A stretch of DNA of 64,000 nucleotides. Source: Comamonadaceae bacterium. Lineage in GTDB: Bacteria; Pseudomonadota; Gammaproteobacteria; Burkholderiales; Burkholderiaceae_C. Under the pieces are notes generated by a model, which ran no database searches, had not been told where the DNA came from, and saw nothing but the letters and a program-made list of their open reading frames with translations. Both the position numbers and the translations under genes were made by a program. This document shows positions 19,139 to 27,631 of this stretch, piece after piece (the stretch's first letter is position 1; each line of letters starts with the position of its first letter). Location of the stretch: NCBI GenBank assembly GCA_013297875.1, contig JAAFIW010000004.1:62001-126000 (forward strand). The letters are read 5' to 3'.

Positions 19139-20106
19139 GCGGCGGCCTGCAAGCGCTGCAGTGAGGGCATCAGCAAATACAGCCGCTTGTGCGGCACTGA
19201 AAACTCAATCGGCCAGTTCATCCACCGCGTCTCCCCGTCAAATGCCACTTTCACCTTGCGTGCACCCACCGCCACACGTGGCTTGATGAGCATGTGGTCA
19301 AACTCAAAACTCTCCACACCCTCGGCCTCGCCCAGTCGGCCCACTGCCGCATGCAGCACCACGCGAATGACTTCCCAGGTGCTGCCAGCACGCATCATCA
19401 CGGCCGATACACGGCCATTTTCAAAACCGCGCTCGGGGCACAGCTCCATGGGCACACCCACCTGTTCCAGCTGCAAGCGGTTGTTGCCCACAAACAGCGT
19501 GGCGGTGCGCACATCGCGCCCCGCGCTGCCCAGATCCACATGCAGCTTGAGCTGCTGGTGGGCGCGCAGCAAGGTCAGGCAAGCGGCACCCAAGGCCACC
19601 CAGCGGCTGCGGCCAAACCGCTTTTTGTAGGACTCGCGGTCTTCCAGCAGTTGGGGGTACAGCCCCAGGCTGGCATTGACCAGGAACACCTGCTCGTTGA
19701 TCGTGGCCACCTGCACCGCCTGCAAGTGACCATCGAACAGGATTTGCATGGCCTGCGCCGGATCCGACGGAATGCCGTGCGACCGCGCAAAGTAGTTGAA
19801 GGTGCCTTCGGGCAACACACCCATCGCACAACCCACCCCGTGCGCCGCTTGCGACACGGTGTTGATGGTGCCGTCCCCGCCCACAGCTACCGCGGCAGTG
19901 CGTGCAGTCAACGCTTTTTGCGCCGCTTGTCGGGCTGCCGCCGCTAGCCCGGACGGGCTGGCAAACACCAGTTCACCCATACGGCCCGCTTGCTGCAAGG
20001 CCGTCTCGATCAGCTCACGCTTTTCCTCACCGTCATGGCGGCCCGCCGCCGCGTTGATGACGAAAATCATCGGCGACGTGCGATCCAGTTCGGGGACGGT
20101 GATCAT
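19135..20106 (-). CDS. Diacylglycerol kinase-family lipid kinase
   Basis: YegS/DagK-type lipid or sphingosine kinase-like protein, 323 aa. The nucleotide-binding signature [15 protein letters not shown] and the second block [16 protein letters not shown] are clear. A C-terminal beta-rich domain follows with [10 protein letters not shown]. The N-terminal motif [12 protein letters not shown] starts the catalytic domain. It lies upstream of, and overlaps by 4 bases, the metallophosphoesterase gene, so the two may handle related phosphorylated lipids or nucleotides; that is inference. It is divergent from purC with about 97 bases between starts. Confidence 0.9.
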   Translation of the reverse strand: MITVPELDRTSPMIFVINAAAGRHDGEEKRELIETALQQAGRMGELVFASPSGLAAAARQAAQKALTARTAAVAVGGDGTINTVSQAAHGVGCAMGVLPEGTFNYFARSHGIPSDPAQAMQILFDGHLQAVQVATINEQVFLVNASLGLYPQLLEDRESYKKRFGRSRWVALGAACLTLLRAHQQLKLHVDLGSAGRDVRTATLFVGNNRLQLEQVGVPMELCPERGFENGRVSAVMMRAGSTWEVIRVVLHAAVGRLGEAEGVESFEFDHMLIKPRVAVGARKVKVAFDGETRWMNWPIEFSVPHKRLYLLMPSLQRLQAAA

Positions 20107-20203
20107 CTGCGAAGTTTCAGCGAAAAACTGGCGTTTGCATCAAACGCATAATTCACCCGTACACCGGCTGTGTGTACTCCAACCGGCTCCAGCGCCCCGA
20201 TTT

Positions 20204-21139
20204 ATGACGATAGCCCATACCACCCACCCACATTCTTCAACCGTGCTGCACAGCACGCTGACATCGCTGCCGATGGTCGCCCGTGGCAAAGTTCGCGACA
20301 ACTATGCCGTGGGCTCCGACCGCATCTTGATGGTGGCCAGTGACCGCATCAGCGCGTTTGACGTGATCATGGGCCAGCCGATTCCGGGCAAGGGCGCGCT
20401 GCTGACGCAAATGGCCTTGTTCTGGTTTGACAAGCTGGGCCACATTTGCCCCAACCATTTGACCGGCGACGCGCCCGAAAGCGCTGTGACGCCTGCCGAA
20501 GTGCCCCAGGTGCAGAGCCGCTCCATGCTGGTCAAGCGCCTGAAACCCATCATGGTGGAAGCGGTGGTGCGCGGCTACCTGGCGGGCAGTGGCTGGGCCG
20601 AATACCAGCAGAGCCAGTCGGTCTGCGGTGTGCCGCTGCCCGCGGGCCTGCGCAACGCCAGCGAACTGCCTGAGCCGATTTACACCCCGGCGGCCAAAGC
20701 CGAGGCGGGCGAGCACGACGAGAACATCACGTTTGAACAGACAGTCGCGTTGATCGGCATCGATCTGGCCACCCGCATCAAAACCATCAGCCTGGCTCTG
20801 TACAAAGAAGCCCGCAACATCGCCCGGGCCAAAGGCATCATCATTGCCGACACCAAGTTTGAATTCGGCCTGGATGCGGACGGCACCCTGGTGCTGATGG
20901 ACGAGGTGCTGACCCCCGACAGCTCGCGCTACTGGCCCGCAGACAGCTACGAAGCGGCCTTTGCGCAGGGCCGCAACCCACCGAGCTTTGACAAGCAGTT
21001 TCTGCGCGACTGGCTGGAGCAGGTGCGTGTGGATGGAAAGCCGTGGAACAAGCAAGCGCCTGCACCTGCGCTGCCGCAAGCAGTGATTGAACAAACCGCC
21101 GCCAAATACCGCGAAGCGTTCGAGCGCCTGACCGGGTGA
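20204..21139 (+). CDS. purC: SAICAR synthase
   Basis: Phosphoribosylaminoimidazole-succinocarboxamide synthase of purine synthesis, 311 aa (the longer, eukaryote-like bacterial form). Motifs include [47 protein letters not shown] and [17 protein letters not shown]. The start is the ATG at 20204 ([12 protein letters not shown]), since the long in-frame extension upstream runs through the divergent lipid kinase gene. Downstream, purE lies 2.4 kb away; in the intervening stretch two unknown genes, a toxin-antitoxin pair and cnoX are found. Confidence 0.97.
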   Translation: MTIAHTTHPHSSTVLHSTLTSLPMVARGKVRDNYAVGSDRILMVASDRISAFDVIMGQPIPGKGALLTQMALFWFDKLGHICPNHLTGDAPESAVTPAEVPQVQSRSMLVKRLKPIMVEAVVRGYLAGSGWAEYQQSQSVCGVPLPAGLRNASELPEPIYTPAAKAEAGEHDENITFEQTVALIGIDLATRIKTISLALYKEARNIARAKGIIIADTKFEFGLDADGTLVLMDEVLTPDSSRYWPADSYEAAFAQGRNPPSFDKQFLRDWLEQVRVDGKPWNKQAPAPALPQAVIEQTAAKYREAFERLTG

Positions 21140-21148
21140 CCGCGCGCT

Positions 21149-21697
21149 ATGAGTGCTGAAAGCCACTATTGCGCGTTGCCCTATGACGACGAGCTGATTC
21201 AGCTGGCCCTGTCTGGTGAAATCGTTGCTAACAGAGCGATTTTTTCACTCATTTTTAATGGCGATGTGTATAGGGATGAGTGGACTAAGTCCTCGCATCC
21301 ATGGTACCAACTGGCGGTAGATTTCCTAAATCGGTACCCCAAGATCGGACAGTTGCGGTTCGACGGTGGAAAGTCACATCCTGAATGTCTTGCTGCGCGA
21401 CTTCACTATCGCTGTGAAGTTAAAGATCGAAGTTGGTATGAAGGTGTTTGGTTCGAGCAATCGTTCGAGCGCCGATTTTTATGGTGCGATGAACAGGTGG
21501 ACCCTTCCTCGCCAGGTGGTCATGGCCTGCGCTACTCGCCACCGCAGGTGGTTCTGGAGGTTGCACAGGGTATTGCACTAGTGGACTTGGCTTCACTGGA
21601 GGACGAGAGTCTGCGAGAGCATTGTCTGGGCCTTGCGCAACTGTATGAGCAAACGGCCAGCTATGGCGGTTTGTCGATATTCTTGTGGAGGGAGTGA
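21149..21697 (+). CDS. Hypothetical protein
   Basis: Protein of 182 aa that I do not recognise. It starts 9 bases after purC stops and has no signal peptide or membrane segment. Sequence is acidic and rich in aromatic residues (SRSWYEGVWFEQSFERRFLW-like block in the middle). Base composition in 21200-21420 is visibly less GC-rich than purC, suggesting recent gain. It could be an immunity-type or phage-derived small protein, but nothing supports a specific function. Confidence 0.6.
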   Translation: MSAESHYCALPYDDELIQLALSGEIVANRAIFSLIFNGDVYRDEWTKSSHPWYQLAVDFLNRYPKIGQLRFDGGKSHPECLAARLHYRCEVKDRSWYEGVWFEQSFERRFLWCDEQVDPSSPGGHGLRYSPPQVVLEVAQGIALVDLASLEDESLREHCLGLAQLYEQTASYGGLSIFLWRE

Positions 21698-21702
21698 AAT
21701 AG

Positions 21703-22095
21703 GTGCTGGAGTTTCTGTTCGAGTTGATCTTCAACTTCTTCGGCGAATTTTTGCTGCAGCTGTTCACCGAGGCGCTGGGTGGCGGCTTCAAAGCTGGCTG
21801 GTACAAGGCCACCGGCCGCCAGCACAAGCTGAAAGCCGAGCACGAAGTCGCCTGGTCGGTGGTCACCGGCGTGTTGGCCGGTCTTGGCACGCTGTATTTC
21901 TTCCCCGAGCTGGCGATTCGTGCGCCTGGGCTGCAACTGCTGAACCTGCTGCTGGCCCCTGCGCTGGCGGGCGTATTGGTCGAGCGGCTGCGCGCCTGGC
22001 GCGAAGGCCGCAGCGAGTTCAGCTGGCCGGTGTTTGGCTTTGCGGCTTTGTTTGGGGTGGCATTTGCGGGAACGCGGTGGATGTTTGGGCAGTAG
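21703..22095 (+). CDS. Small membrane-associated protein of unknown function
   Basis: Protein of 130 aa beginning at GTG 21703, five bases after the previous stop (MLEFLFELIFNFFGEFLLQL). The N-terminus is an amphipathic, Phe/Leu-rich segment, and two hydrophobic segments follow in the C-terminal half (WSVVTGVLAGLGTLYFF and FSWPVFGFAALFGVAFAG), separated by a basic loop. It is probably co-transcribed with the hypothetical gene upstream. No known domain recognised. Confidence 0.65.
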   Translation: MLEFLFELIFNFFGEFLLQLFTEALGGGFKAGWYKATGRQHKLKAEHEVAWSVVTGVLAGLGTLYFFPELAIRAPGLQLLNLLLAPALAGVLVERLRAWREGRSEFSWPVFGFAALFGVAFAGTRWMFGQ

Positions 22096-22105
22096 GTCGT
22101 TGACC

Positions 22106-22384
22106 TTACTTCGGATACTGCTGGCGCGCATGAACCACGTTCAAAATCTCAATGCAGTCCATGGTGTGCCGGTAAACCAGGATGTAATTGAGGTGACAAA
22201 CCAGTTCATGGGTGCCCGCTACCCGACCACGCCGATACCGAGCGGGCAAAACGGCCAGTGCATCAGCGTCATCCATCAAACGCTCAACCAGGCGATGGGC
22301 CGCCAGCGGGTTTCGTTCTGCGATGAATTCTGTGATGACGTGAAGGTCTGCCAGCGCCGAATCAAGCCAAACGACGTTGACCAT
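22106..22384 (-). CDS. ParE/RelE-superfamily toxin
   Basis: Type II toxin of 92 aa with the ParE layout: VVWLDSALADLHVITEFIAE at the N-terminus, then RLMDDADALAVLPARYRRGR and the C-terminal strand region LNYILVYRHTMDCIEILNVVHARQQ. ParE proteins poison DNA gyrase; RelE relatives cut mRNA, and the sequence alone favours ParE. Its start overlaps the end of the antitoxin gene by 23 bases, the usual antitoxin-first order. It lies in the 2.4-kb stretch between purC and purE. Confidence 0.85.
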   Translation of the reverse strand: MVNVVWLDSALADLHVITEFIAERNPLAAHRLVERLMDDADALAVLPARYRRGRVAGTHELVCHLNYILVYRHTMDCIEILNVVHARQQYPK

Positions 22385-22574
22385 GCTTGGCTTGGGCTGA
22401 CTGAATCACACTGTCCATGCGCCGCATGACGTCATCCGTCGTGAACCTTGGTGTGTTCGGGTCGTCTGCCCGACGCAGTGAAGCCGCAACCTTGGCGCGA
22501 AACCACTGGTCGTACGCATCGGCTTCACTCTGAGTCGAAAACTCGGAAACGATAGAGTCAAATACGGTATTCAT
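22362..22574 (-). CDS. Antitoxin of the ParE-type module
   Basis: Small acidic protein of 70 aa directly upstream of, and overlapping, the ParE-like toxin gene. It contains FSTQSEADAYDQWFRAKVAASLRRADDPNTPRF-type antitoxin features (no stretch is a recognisable ribbon-helix-helix N-terminus), close to the stability-protein family that carries a conserved D.W.RAKV...L.D block. The start is the ATG at 22574; a 10-residue longer form is possible. Antitoxins of this kind bind the toxin and repress the module's promoter. Confidence 0.78.
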   Translation of the reverse strand: MNTVFDSIVSEFSTQSEADAYDQWFRAKVAASLRRADDPNTPRFTTDDVMRRMDSVIQSAQAKHGQRRLA

Positions 22575-22612
22575 GACCAAAAGGCTAGCACAGGTGGTTG
22601 CCAAAAGCCAAT

Positions 22613-23506
22613 TCAGCTCAACACCACGCTAGACAGCCGCCTGCGATACGTCGCCACCACCGGGTCATCCGGTGGAATCTGCCCATCAGCCACCTTGGGT
22701 TTGGGCGGCTCGATTAAATCGAGCACGGCCACATAGGTTTTGCGGGCCAGGTCTTCGTTCCAGGTTTTGTCGCGCATCAAAATTTCCAGCAGCTCGTCCA
22801 TCGCGTCGGTCCAGCGCTGCTGGGTCATCAGCAGGCGGGCTTTGTTGTGACGGGCTTCGAAATCGCGCTTGTTGGTGGCTATTTTTGAATCAAACTCAGC
22901 AACAGCCCAGAGATTATCAGGGTCTTTAGCTACTACTTCTATAGCACTCAGCCAGCTCTGCAGCGCATACAGTTTTCGCACCAAACCGGTTTTGTTGGCC
23001 ACCGGCGCAAATGCGGTGCGGGCTTCGGGCACCTGGCCGCGTTGCAGCAAGAGCTTGATGTAGTCGAAGCGAGCCTCGTCGTTGGCCGGGTCGGTGGCCA
23101 CGGCGTGTTGCAGTTTTTCCAGCTGGGCGTTCGGGTCGAGTGCTTCGGGTTCGGCGGGAAGTTCTTCTTCTGGTTGGGCGGCAGGCGGCAGGTTTTTGTC
23201 CAGAAACGCCTTGATTTGCCCTTCGGGCAGTGCGCCTTGAAAGCCGTCGACCGGCTGACCATTGATGAGCAGGATGCAAGTGGGAATGCTGCGGATGCCA
23301 AATGCGGCCGAGAGTTGCTGCTCCTGGTCGGAATCGATTTTGACCAGCTTGAAGCGGCCCGAGTAGGCGGTTTCGAGCTTTTCAAGCAACGGGCCTATGA
23401 CTTTGCAGGGGCCGCACCAGGGTGCCCAGAAGTCAACCAGCACGGGTTGGTTGGAGGAGTCGGCAATGACTTCCAACTCAAAATTTTCCATCGTCACGTT
23501 CAACAT
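22613..23506 (-). CDS. cnoX: Thioredoxin-fold co-chaperone (CnoX/YbbN type)
   Basis: Protein of 297 aa with an N-terminal thioredoxin domain (1-108) and a C-terminal TPR-like region (about 130-297), the layout of CnoX/YbbN. The active site is intact WCGPCK, unlike E. coli CnoX (SxxC), so it may be redox active. CnoX proteins hold unfolded clients during oxidative stress and pass them to GroEL or DnaK. The start is the ATG at 23506 (MLNVTMENFELEV); longer frames extend into the divergent purE gene. A degenerate stretch at 22915-22941 resembles part of the dispersed repeat. Confidence 0.88.
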   Translation of the reverse strand: MLNVTMENFELEVIADSSNQPVLVDFWAPWCGPCKVIGPLLEKLETAYSGRFKLVKIDSDQEQQLSAAFGIRSIPTCILLINGQPVDGFQGALPEGQIKAFLDKNLPPAAQPEEELPAEPEALDPNAQLEKLQHAVATDPANDEARFDYIKLLLQRGQVPEARTAFAPVANKTGLVRKLYALQSWLSAIEVVAKDPDNLWAVAEFDSKIATNKRDFEARHNKARLLMTQQRWTDAMDELLEILMRDKTWNEDLARKTYVAVLDLIEPPKPKVADGQIPPDDPVVATYRRRLSSVVLS

Positions 23507-23563
23507 AAGGGGCTCTTTTTCCTGGAATGGGTCAATTGGGGCTGCCCGTAAAATTTGGGGCTT

Positions 23564-24070
23564 ATGAATGAAAAACAAGCAACTGTGGTCGGGGTCGTGA
23601 TGGGCTCCAGCTCCGACTGGGAGACGATGCAGCACGCCACGCAGATTCTCCAGGAATTTGGTGTCGCCTTTGAAACGCAGGTGCTGTCGGCTCACCGCAT
23701 GCCTGACGACATGTTTGCGTATGCCGAAAAAGCTGCGGCGCGCGGGCTACAGGCCATCATTGCCGGGGCCGGTGGCGCGGCGCATTTGCCGGGCATGCTG
23801 GCCGCCAAAACCACGGTGCCAGTGCTGGGCGTGCCGGTCGCCAGCAAGCATTTGCAGGGCGTGGATTCGCTGCACAGCATTGTGCAAATGCCCAAAGGCA
23901 TTCCGGTGGCCACGTTTGCCATTGGCAACGCCGGGGCGGCGAATGCGGCGCTGTTTGTGGTGGCGCTGCTGGCGCTGCACGATGCGGCGCTGCTGGTCAA
24001 TCTGCAGGGGTATAGGGCGGCGCAGACGGAGGCAGCAAGGGGGATGACGCTGCCGGTGGGGTCTGTATGA
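23564..24070 (+). CDS. purE: N5-CAIR mutase (PurE class I)
   Basis: N5-carboxyaminoimidazole ribonucleotide mutase, 168 aa. Active-site motifs [23 protein letters not shown] and [14 protein letters not shown] are present, as is [15 protein letters not shown]. The start is the ATG at 23564 (MNEKQATVV). It overlaps purK by 4 bases (ATGA) and supplies the step after PurK. Length fits class I PurE enzymes. Confidence 0.97.
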   Translation: MNEKQATVVGVVMGSSSDWETMQHATQILQEFGVAFETQVLSAHRMPDDMFAYAEKAAARGLQAIIAGAGGAAHLPGMLAAKTTVPVLGVPVASKHLQGVDSLHSIVQMPKGIPVATFAIGNAGAANAALFVVALLALHDAALLVNLQGYRAAQTEAARGMTLPVGSV

Positions 24071-25350
24071 CAAATGACGGCGCGGGGGGCAGCCCTCACC
24101 CCAGCCCTCTCCCAGGGGGAGAGGGAGTTAAGGCAGGAATCACGCTCGGCGTGAACTCACACATCACGCTCGGCGTGAACTCACACATCACGCTCGGCGT
24201 GATGGGCGGTGGCCAGCTGGGGCGTATGTTTGTGCATGCGGCTCAGCAAATGGGGTTTGCCACGGCGGTGCTCGACCCTGACTCACAGAGTCCAGCGGGC
24301 TTGGTGAGCCACCACCACATTCAAACGACCTACGAAGACCCGCAAGGCCTGGCCCGGCTGGCCGATTTGTGCAGCGCCATCACCACCGAGTTTGAAAACG
24401 TGCCGGCCCCGGCGCTGCAGACCCTCGCGGCGCGGCGTACGGTGGCCCCGGGCGCGGCGGCGGTGGCGATTGCGCAAGACCGCATGGCCGAAAAAGCGCA
24501 CTTTGTGCGTTGCGGTGTGCCGGTGGCTCCTTACGCGGTGATTCGCAGCGCCGACGACCTGGCCGCAGTGCCCACCAGCCTGCTGCCTGGCATCTTGAAA
24601 ACTGCCCGCATGGGCTATGACGGCAAGGGCCAGGCGCGGGTGACGAGCCCGGCTGAACTGGCCGCCGCTTGGAGCGACATGAAGCGGGTGCCCTGCGTGC
24701 TGGAGCAGATGCTGCCTTTGGCTGCCGAATGTTCGGTGATCGTGGCGCGGGGTGCCGACGGGCAGGTGGTGAGCTTTCCGGTGCAGCGCAACCTGCACCG
24801 CGACGGCATTCTGGCTGTCACCGAGGTTTTTGAATCAAATCTGCCACCCGCCCAGGTAAATACTGCTCAAGCAGCTACTTGTTTTATAGCAAATGAATTG
24901 AACTACGTGGGCGTGCTGTGCGTTGAGTTTTTCGTGTTGCAGCCCGGCAGCGCAGCCGCGCAGGCGCTTGGGGACCTGGTGGTCAATGAAATAGCCCCCC
25001 GTCCGCACAACAGCGGCCACTACACGCTGGATGCCTGCGACCTGTCGCAGTTTGACCTACAGGTGCGCACACTGGCCGGCCTGCCGCTGGTCCAGCCGCG
25101 CCAGCACAGCCCGGCCATCATGCTTAATTTATTGGGCGACTTGTGGTTCGCATCCGGCCCCGGGCAAGCGGTCGAGCCGCCCTGGAATGAGGTGCTGGCC
25201 CTGCCCGGCGCGCACCTGCACCTGTACGGCAAAAGCCAGCCCCGCATCGGTCGCAAGATGGGGCATCTGACGCTGACCGGCACGGATGTGGCCAGCGTGC
25301 AAGCCACTGCACGCGCAGCCGCTGAAATTTTGGGCCTTGCGCCCTGGTAG
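24067..25350 (+). CDS. purK: N5-CAIR synthase with repeat-derived N-terminus
   Basis: ATP-grasp enzyme that makes N5-CAIR from AIR, bicarbonate and ATP; works just before PurE. The genuine fold starts at [15 protein letters not shown]; later motifs are [27 protein letters not shown] and [18 protein letters not shown]. If translation starts at the ATG overlapping the purE stop (24067), the protein is 427 aa and has about 40 extra residues encoded by a REP-like hairpin ([12 protein letters not shown]) and by a 24-bp tandem repeat giving ITLGVNSH twice. In-frame GTG codons at 24151 and 24175 are alternative starts. A dispersed repeat also lies inside the gene, reading [16 protein letters not shown]. 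Family is certain; the start is not. Confidence 0.93.
   Translation: MTNDGAGGSPHPSPLPGGEGVKAGITLGVNSHITLGVNSHITLGVMGGGQLGRMFVHAAQQMGFATAVLDPDSQSPAGLVSHHHIQTTYEDPQGLARLADLCSAITTEFENVPAPALQTLAARRTVAPGAAAVAIAQDRMAEKAHFVRCGVPVAPYAVIRSADDLAAVPTSLLPGILKTARMGYDGKGQARVTSPAELAAAWSDMKRVPCVLEQMLPLAAECSVIVARGADGQVVSFPVQRNLHRDGILAVTEVFESNLPPAQVNTAQAATCFIANELNYVGVLCVEFFVLQPGSAAAQALGDLVVNEIAPRPHNSGHYTLDACDLSQFDLQVRTLAGLPLVQPRQHSPAIMLNLLGDLWFASGPGQAVEPPWNEVLALPGAHLHLYGKSQPRIGRKMGHLTLTGTDVASVQATARAAAEILGLAPW
24105..24125. repeat. REP-like hairpin inside the purK 5' end
   Basis: CCCTCTCCC at 24105-24113 pairs with GGGAGAGGG at 24117-24125 across a 3-base loop, preceded by CCCTCACCCCAG. It matches the widespread proteobacterial intergenic REP motif, often mistranslated as [10 protein letters not shown]. 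Here it lies in the frame of purK. Confidence 0.75.
24139..24202 (+). repeat. 24-bp in-frame tandem repeat in purK
   Basis: Unit ATCACGCTCGGCGTGAACTC plus ACAC occurs at 24139-24162 and 24163-24186, followed by a 16-base partial third copy that runs into the true PurK start (ATCACGCTCGGCGTGA). Each full unit encodes ITLGVNSH. It appears to be a duplication of the codons for the first beta strand. Confidence 0.9.
24859..24891. repeat. Dispersed repeat inside purK, copy 3
   Basis: Reads AATACTGCTCAAGCAGCTAC followed by TTGTTTTATAGC, in frame with purK, where it encodes [11 protein letters not shown]. The surrounding ATP-grasp sequence continues normally on both sides. Confidence 0.85.
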
Positions 25351-25352
25351 CC

Positions 25353-26342
25353 ATGCTGCTGGACGGAAAAAACGCCACAACGATTACCCAGGCAGCACAG
25401 GCGCTGGCAGCGGGCCAGCTCGTGGCCTTTCCCACGGAGACGGTCTACGGCCTGGGTGCCAACGCCGCCAGCGACCAGGCCGTTGCACAAATCTTCGCCG
25501 CCAAGGGCCGTCCCAGCGACCACCCGTTGATCGTGCACATCGCCAACAGCGCGATGGCCGAGTACTTTGCCACCAGGGTGCCCACCTTCGCACAAGCCTT
25601 GATGCAGGCCTTCTGGCCCGGCCCGCTCACGCTGATCGTGCCGCGCCGCGCCGACGTGGCCAATGCCGCCGCCGGTGGCCAAGCCACCGTGGGCCTGCGC
25701 TGCCCCAGCCACCCCATCGCTCAGGCATTGCTGCAAGCCTGCGCCCAGCAAACGCCGCCTGTGCTGGGCCTGGCCGCGCCGAGTGCCAACCGCTTTGGCC
25801 GCTTGAGCCCTACGATTGCGGCCCACGTGCAGGCCGAGCTGGGCAACGAATTGATGGTGCTGGATGGCGGGCCGTGCCAGGTCGGCATTGAGTCCACCAT
25901 CATCGATTGCACCCGTGGTGCGCCGGTGCTGCTGCGCCCCGGCGTCATCACCCCGGCGCAAATTACAGCGGCCTGCGGTTTGGCGCTGGCCGACAACCTG
26001 GAAGCCACCGCCCCCAGGGCGAGCGGCACGCTGGACGCCCACTACGCACCGCAAGCCGCGCTGCGCCTGATGGACGCTAAAGCCCTGCAAACCGCGCTGG
26101 ACTTGCTGGGGCCGGACGCGGCGCACATCGCCATTTATGCTCGCGTGGTGCTGCGTACAAGAAGCGAGCGCATCATCCGCCGCCGCATGCCCAATGATGC
26201 GTTAGCCTGCGCCCAGCAGCTATTTGCCGTGCTGCGCGACTTTGATGCACAGGGTGTCCGCTTGATCTGGGTGGAAACCCCTTCTGATGGGCCCGAATGG
26301 AGCGGCGTGCTGGATCGTTTGCAGCGCGCGGCAGCTGCCTGA
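25353..26342 (+). CDS. L-threonylcarbamoyladenylate synthase (Sua5 type)
   Basis: Enzyme of 329 aa that makes threonylcarbamoyl-AMP for the t6A37 tRNA modification. The YrdC domain (about 8-200) has PTETVYGLGANA, KGRPSDHPLIVH, WPGPLTLIVPR and APSANRFGRLSPT. A C-terminal Sua5 domain follows after a linker with LDAHYAPQ. The two-domain form distinguishes Sua5 from short TsaC. It starts two bases after purK stops, so it is part of purE-purK-sua5. The C-terminal part RTRSERIIRRRMPNDA is the usual basic-rich Sua5 tail segment. Confidence 0.93.
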   Translation: MLLDGKNATTITQAAQALAAGQLVAFPTETVYGLGANAASDQAVAQIFAAKGRPSDHPLIVHIANSAMAEYFATRVPTFAQALMQAFWPGPLTLIVPRRADVANAAAGGQATVGLRCPSHPIAQALLQACAQQTPPVLGLAAPSANRFGRLSPTIAAHVQAELGNELMVLDGGPCQVGIESTIIDCTRGAPVLLRPGVITPAQITAACGLALADNLEATAPRASGTLDAHYAPQAALRLMDAKALQTALDLLGPDAAHIAIYARVVLRTRSERIIRRRMPNDALACAQQLFAVLRDFDAQGVRLIWVETPSDGPEWSGVLDRLQRAAAA

Positions 26343-26396
26343 CAGGTTCAACTCGTTAAACTGAACCCCACTTTTTGGAAAACCCCTGGAGATTTT

Positions 26397-27371
26397 ATGA
26401 TCCGTTTCTTTTTGCGCCATTCAATGGTTGTAGCAGCCCTGACAACCTCATTTCTGGCTTCAGCGCTGCTGGCCGGTTGTGGTGGCAGCACGATTGAATC
26501 GGTCATCAAGCCAGCTCAAATCATAGCTTTTGGCGATGGCATCAGTGATGTCGGCAATTCAGCTGGTAATGGTCGCTACACGGTGAATGACGGCAATGGC
26601 ATATGGGTTCAACGTGTGGCGAGCAGTTACGGCGTGACATTGACCAGCGCTCGGGCCGGTGGCAGGGGTTACGCTCAAGGCAATGCGCGCGTGCTGGCCA
26701 AGCCAGACGCAACGGGCAGTGCCACGACGCTGAGTGTCAAGGAGCAAATTGACAGCTACCTGGGTTCAAACGGCGGCGTGGCAGACGCCAATGCCATCAT
26801 CCTGGTTGGCGCGGGATACGCTGATGTAATTGCCGAGATGGCCTCTTTTACGGCGGGTACCAACAACCGCGAACAGTTGCTCATCAACGTCCGGCAAGCC
26901 GGTCGTGATCTGGGCGCGCAAGTGCGTCGACTAACAGCTGCAGGAGCCCGTTACATCGTTGTGGCAGGCACATACGATCTGGGTAAATCTCCTTGGGCCA
27001 CTGCCATCAATCAGCGCGCCCTGCTGGCCGACGCCAGCAGGGCCTTCAACGATCAATTTTTGATATCCGTTGTCGATCTGGGAGCCAATGTTCTGTACAT
27101 TGACTTGGCCTTGCAATTTAACCTCATCTTTGCCGCACCCAGTTCGTATGGCATCGGAGATACGGCCAATCCCGTCTGCACATCGGTAGACACGGGACCA
27201 GGTATCGGTATCGGGTCGGGTCAAGTCAATTCAGCACTGTGTAACCCGACCACTACCGTCAACCAAAAAGATTACGCCTTGCACCTGTTCGCCGACCGTG
27301 TCTACCCCACGCCAAGCGGGCATCAGTTGTTTGCAGACTACGCGGTGACCCGTATCAAGTCGCGCTGGTAG
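26397..27371 (+). CDS. GDSL/SGNH-like lipoprotein lacking catalytic residues
   Basis: Exported protein of 324 aa with a signal peptide ending in a lipobox (ALLAGC, Cys about residue 28), so probably a lipoprotein. The SGNH layout is recognisable: block I reads IIAFGDGISDVGNS where active enzymes have FGDSxSD, so Gly replaces the nucleophile Ser. Block III reads LVGAGYADVI in place of GxND. The C-terminal block reads FADRVYPTPSGHQLFADY where DxxHP is expected, so the catalytic His is Tyr. With Ser, Asn and His all missing it is unlikely to be an esterase; a binding role is possible. It stands alone 54 bases after sua5. Confidence 0.82.
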   Translation: MIRFFLRHSMVVAALTTSFLASALLAGCGGSTIESVIKPAQIIAFGDGISDVGNSAGNGRYTVNDGNGIWVQRVASSYGVTLTSARAGGRGYAQGNARVLAKPDATGSATTLSVKEQIDSYLGSNGGVADANAIILVGAGYADVIAEMASFTAGTNNREQLLINVRQAGRDLGAQVRRLTAAGARYIVVAGTYDLGKSPWATAINQRALLADASRAFNDQFLISVVDLGANVLYIDLALQFNLIFAAPSSYGIGDTANPVCTSVDTGPGIGIGSGQVNSALCNPTTTVNQKDYALHLFADRVYPTPSGHQLFADYAVTRIKSRW

Positions 27372-27631
27372 GCTCAGTTGAGGAGATTTTTAGGCTCTCT
27401 TGCATTTCGGGCGATGTGTCGGAAGTATCAATCGATGTTGTAGCAGGGGACTCGCAAATGCGCCGTTGGAATCCAAACAGCCGAAGGTGCGCCTAATGGA
27501 AAATCTGGGTTGAACCAAGGGCGTTGGGGCCAGATCTCCCGTTTCCCAAATCGCTCTCACATTACTGAGCAAACCCGATCGGGTGCCACGGGCGCTGGGA
27601 AGCGTTTTTCCGATGAAGCGCCAATATCCCG

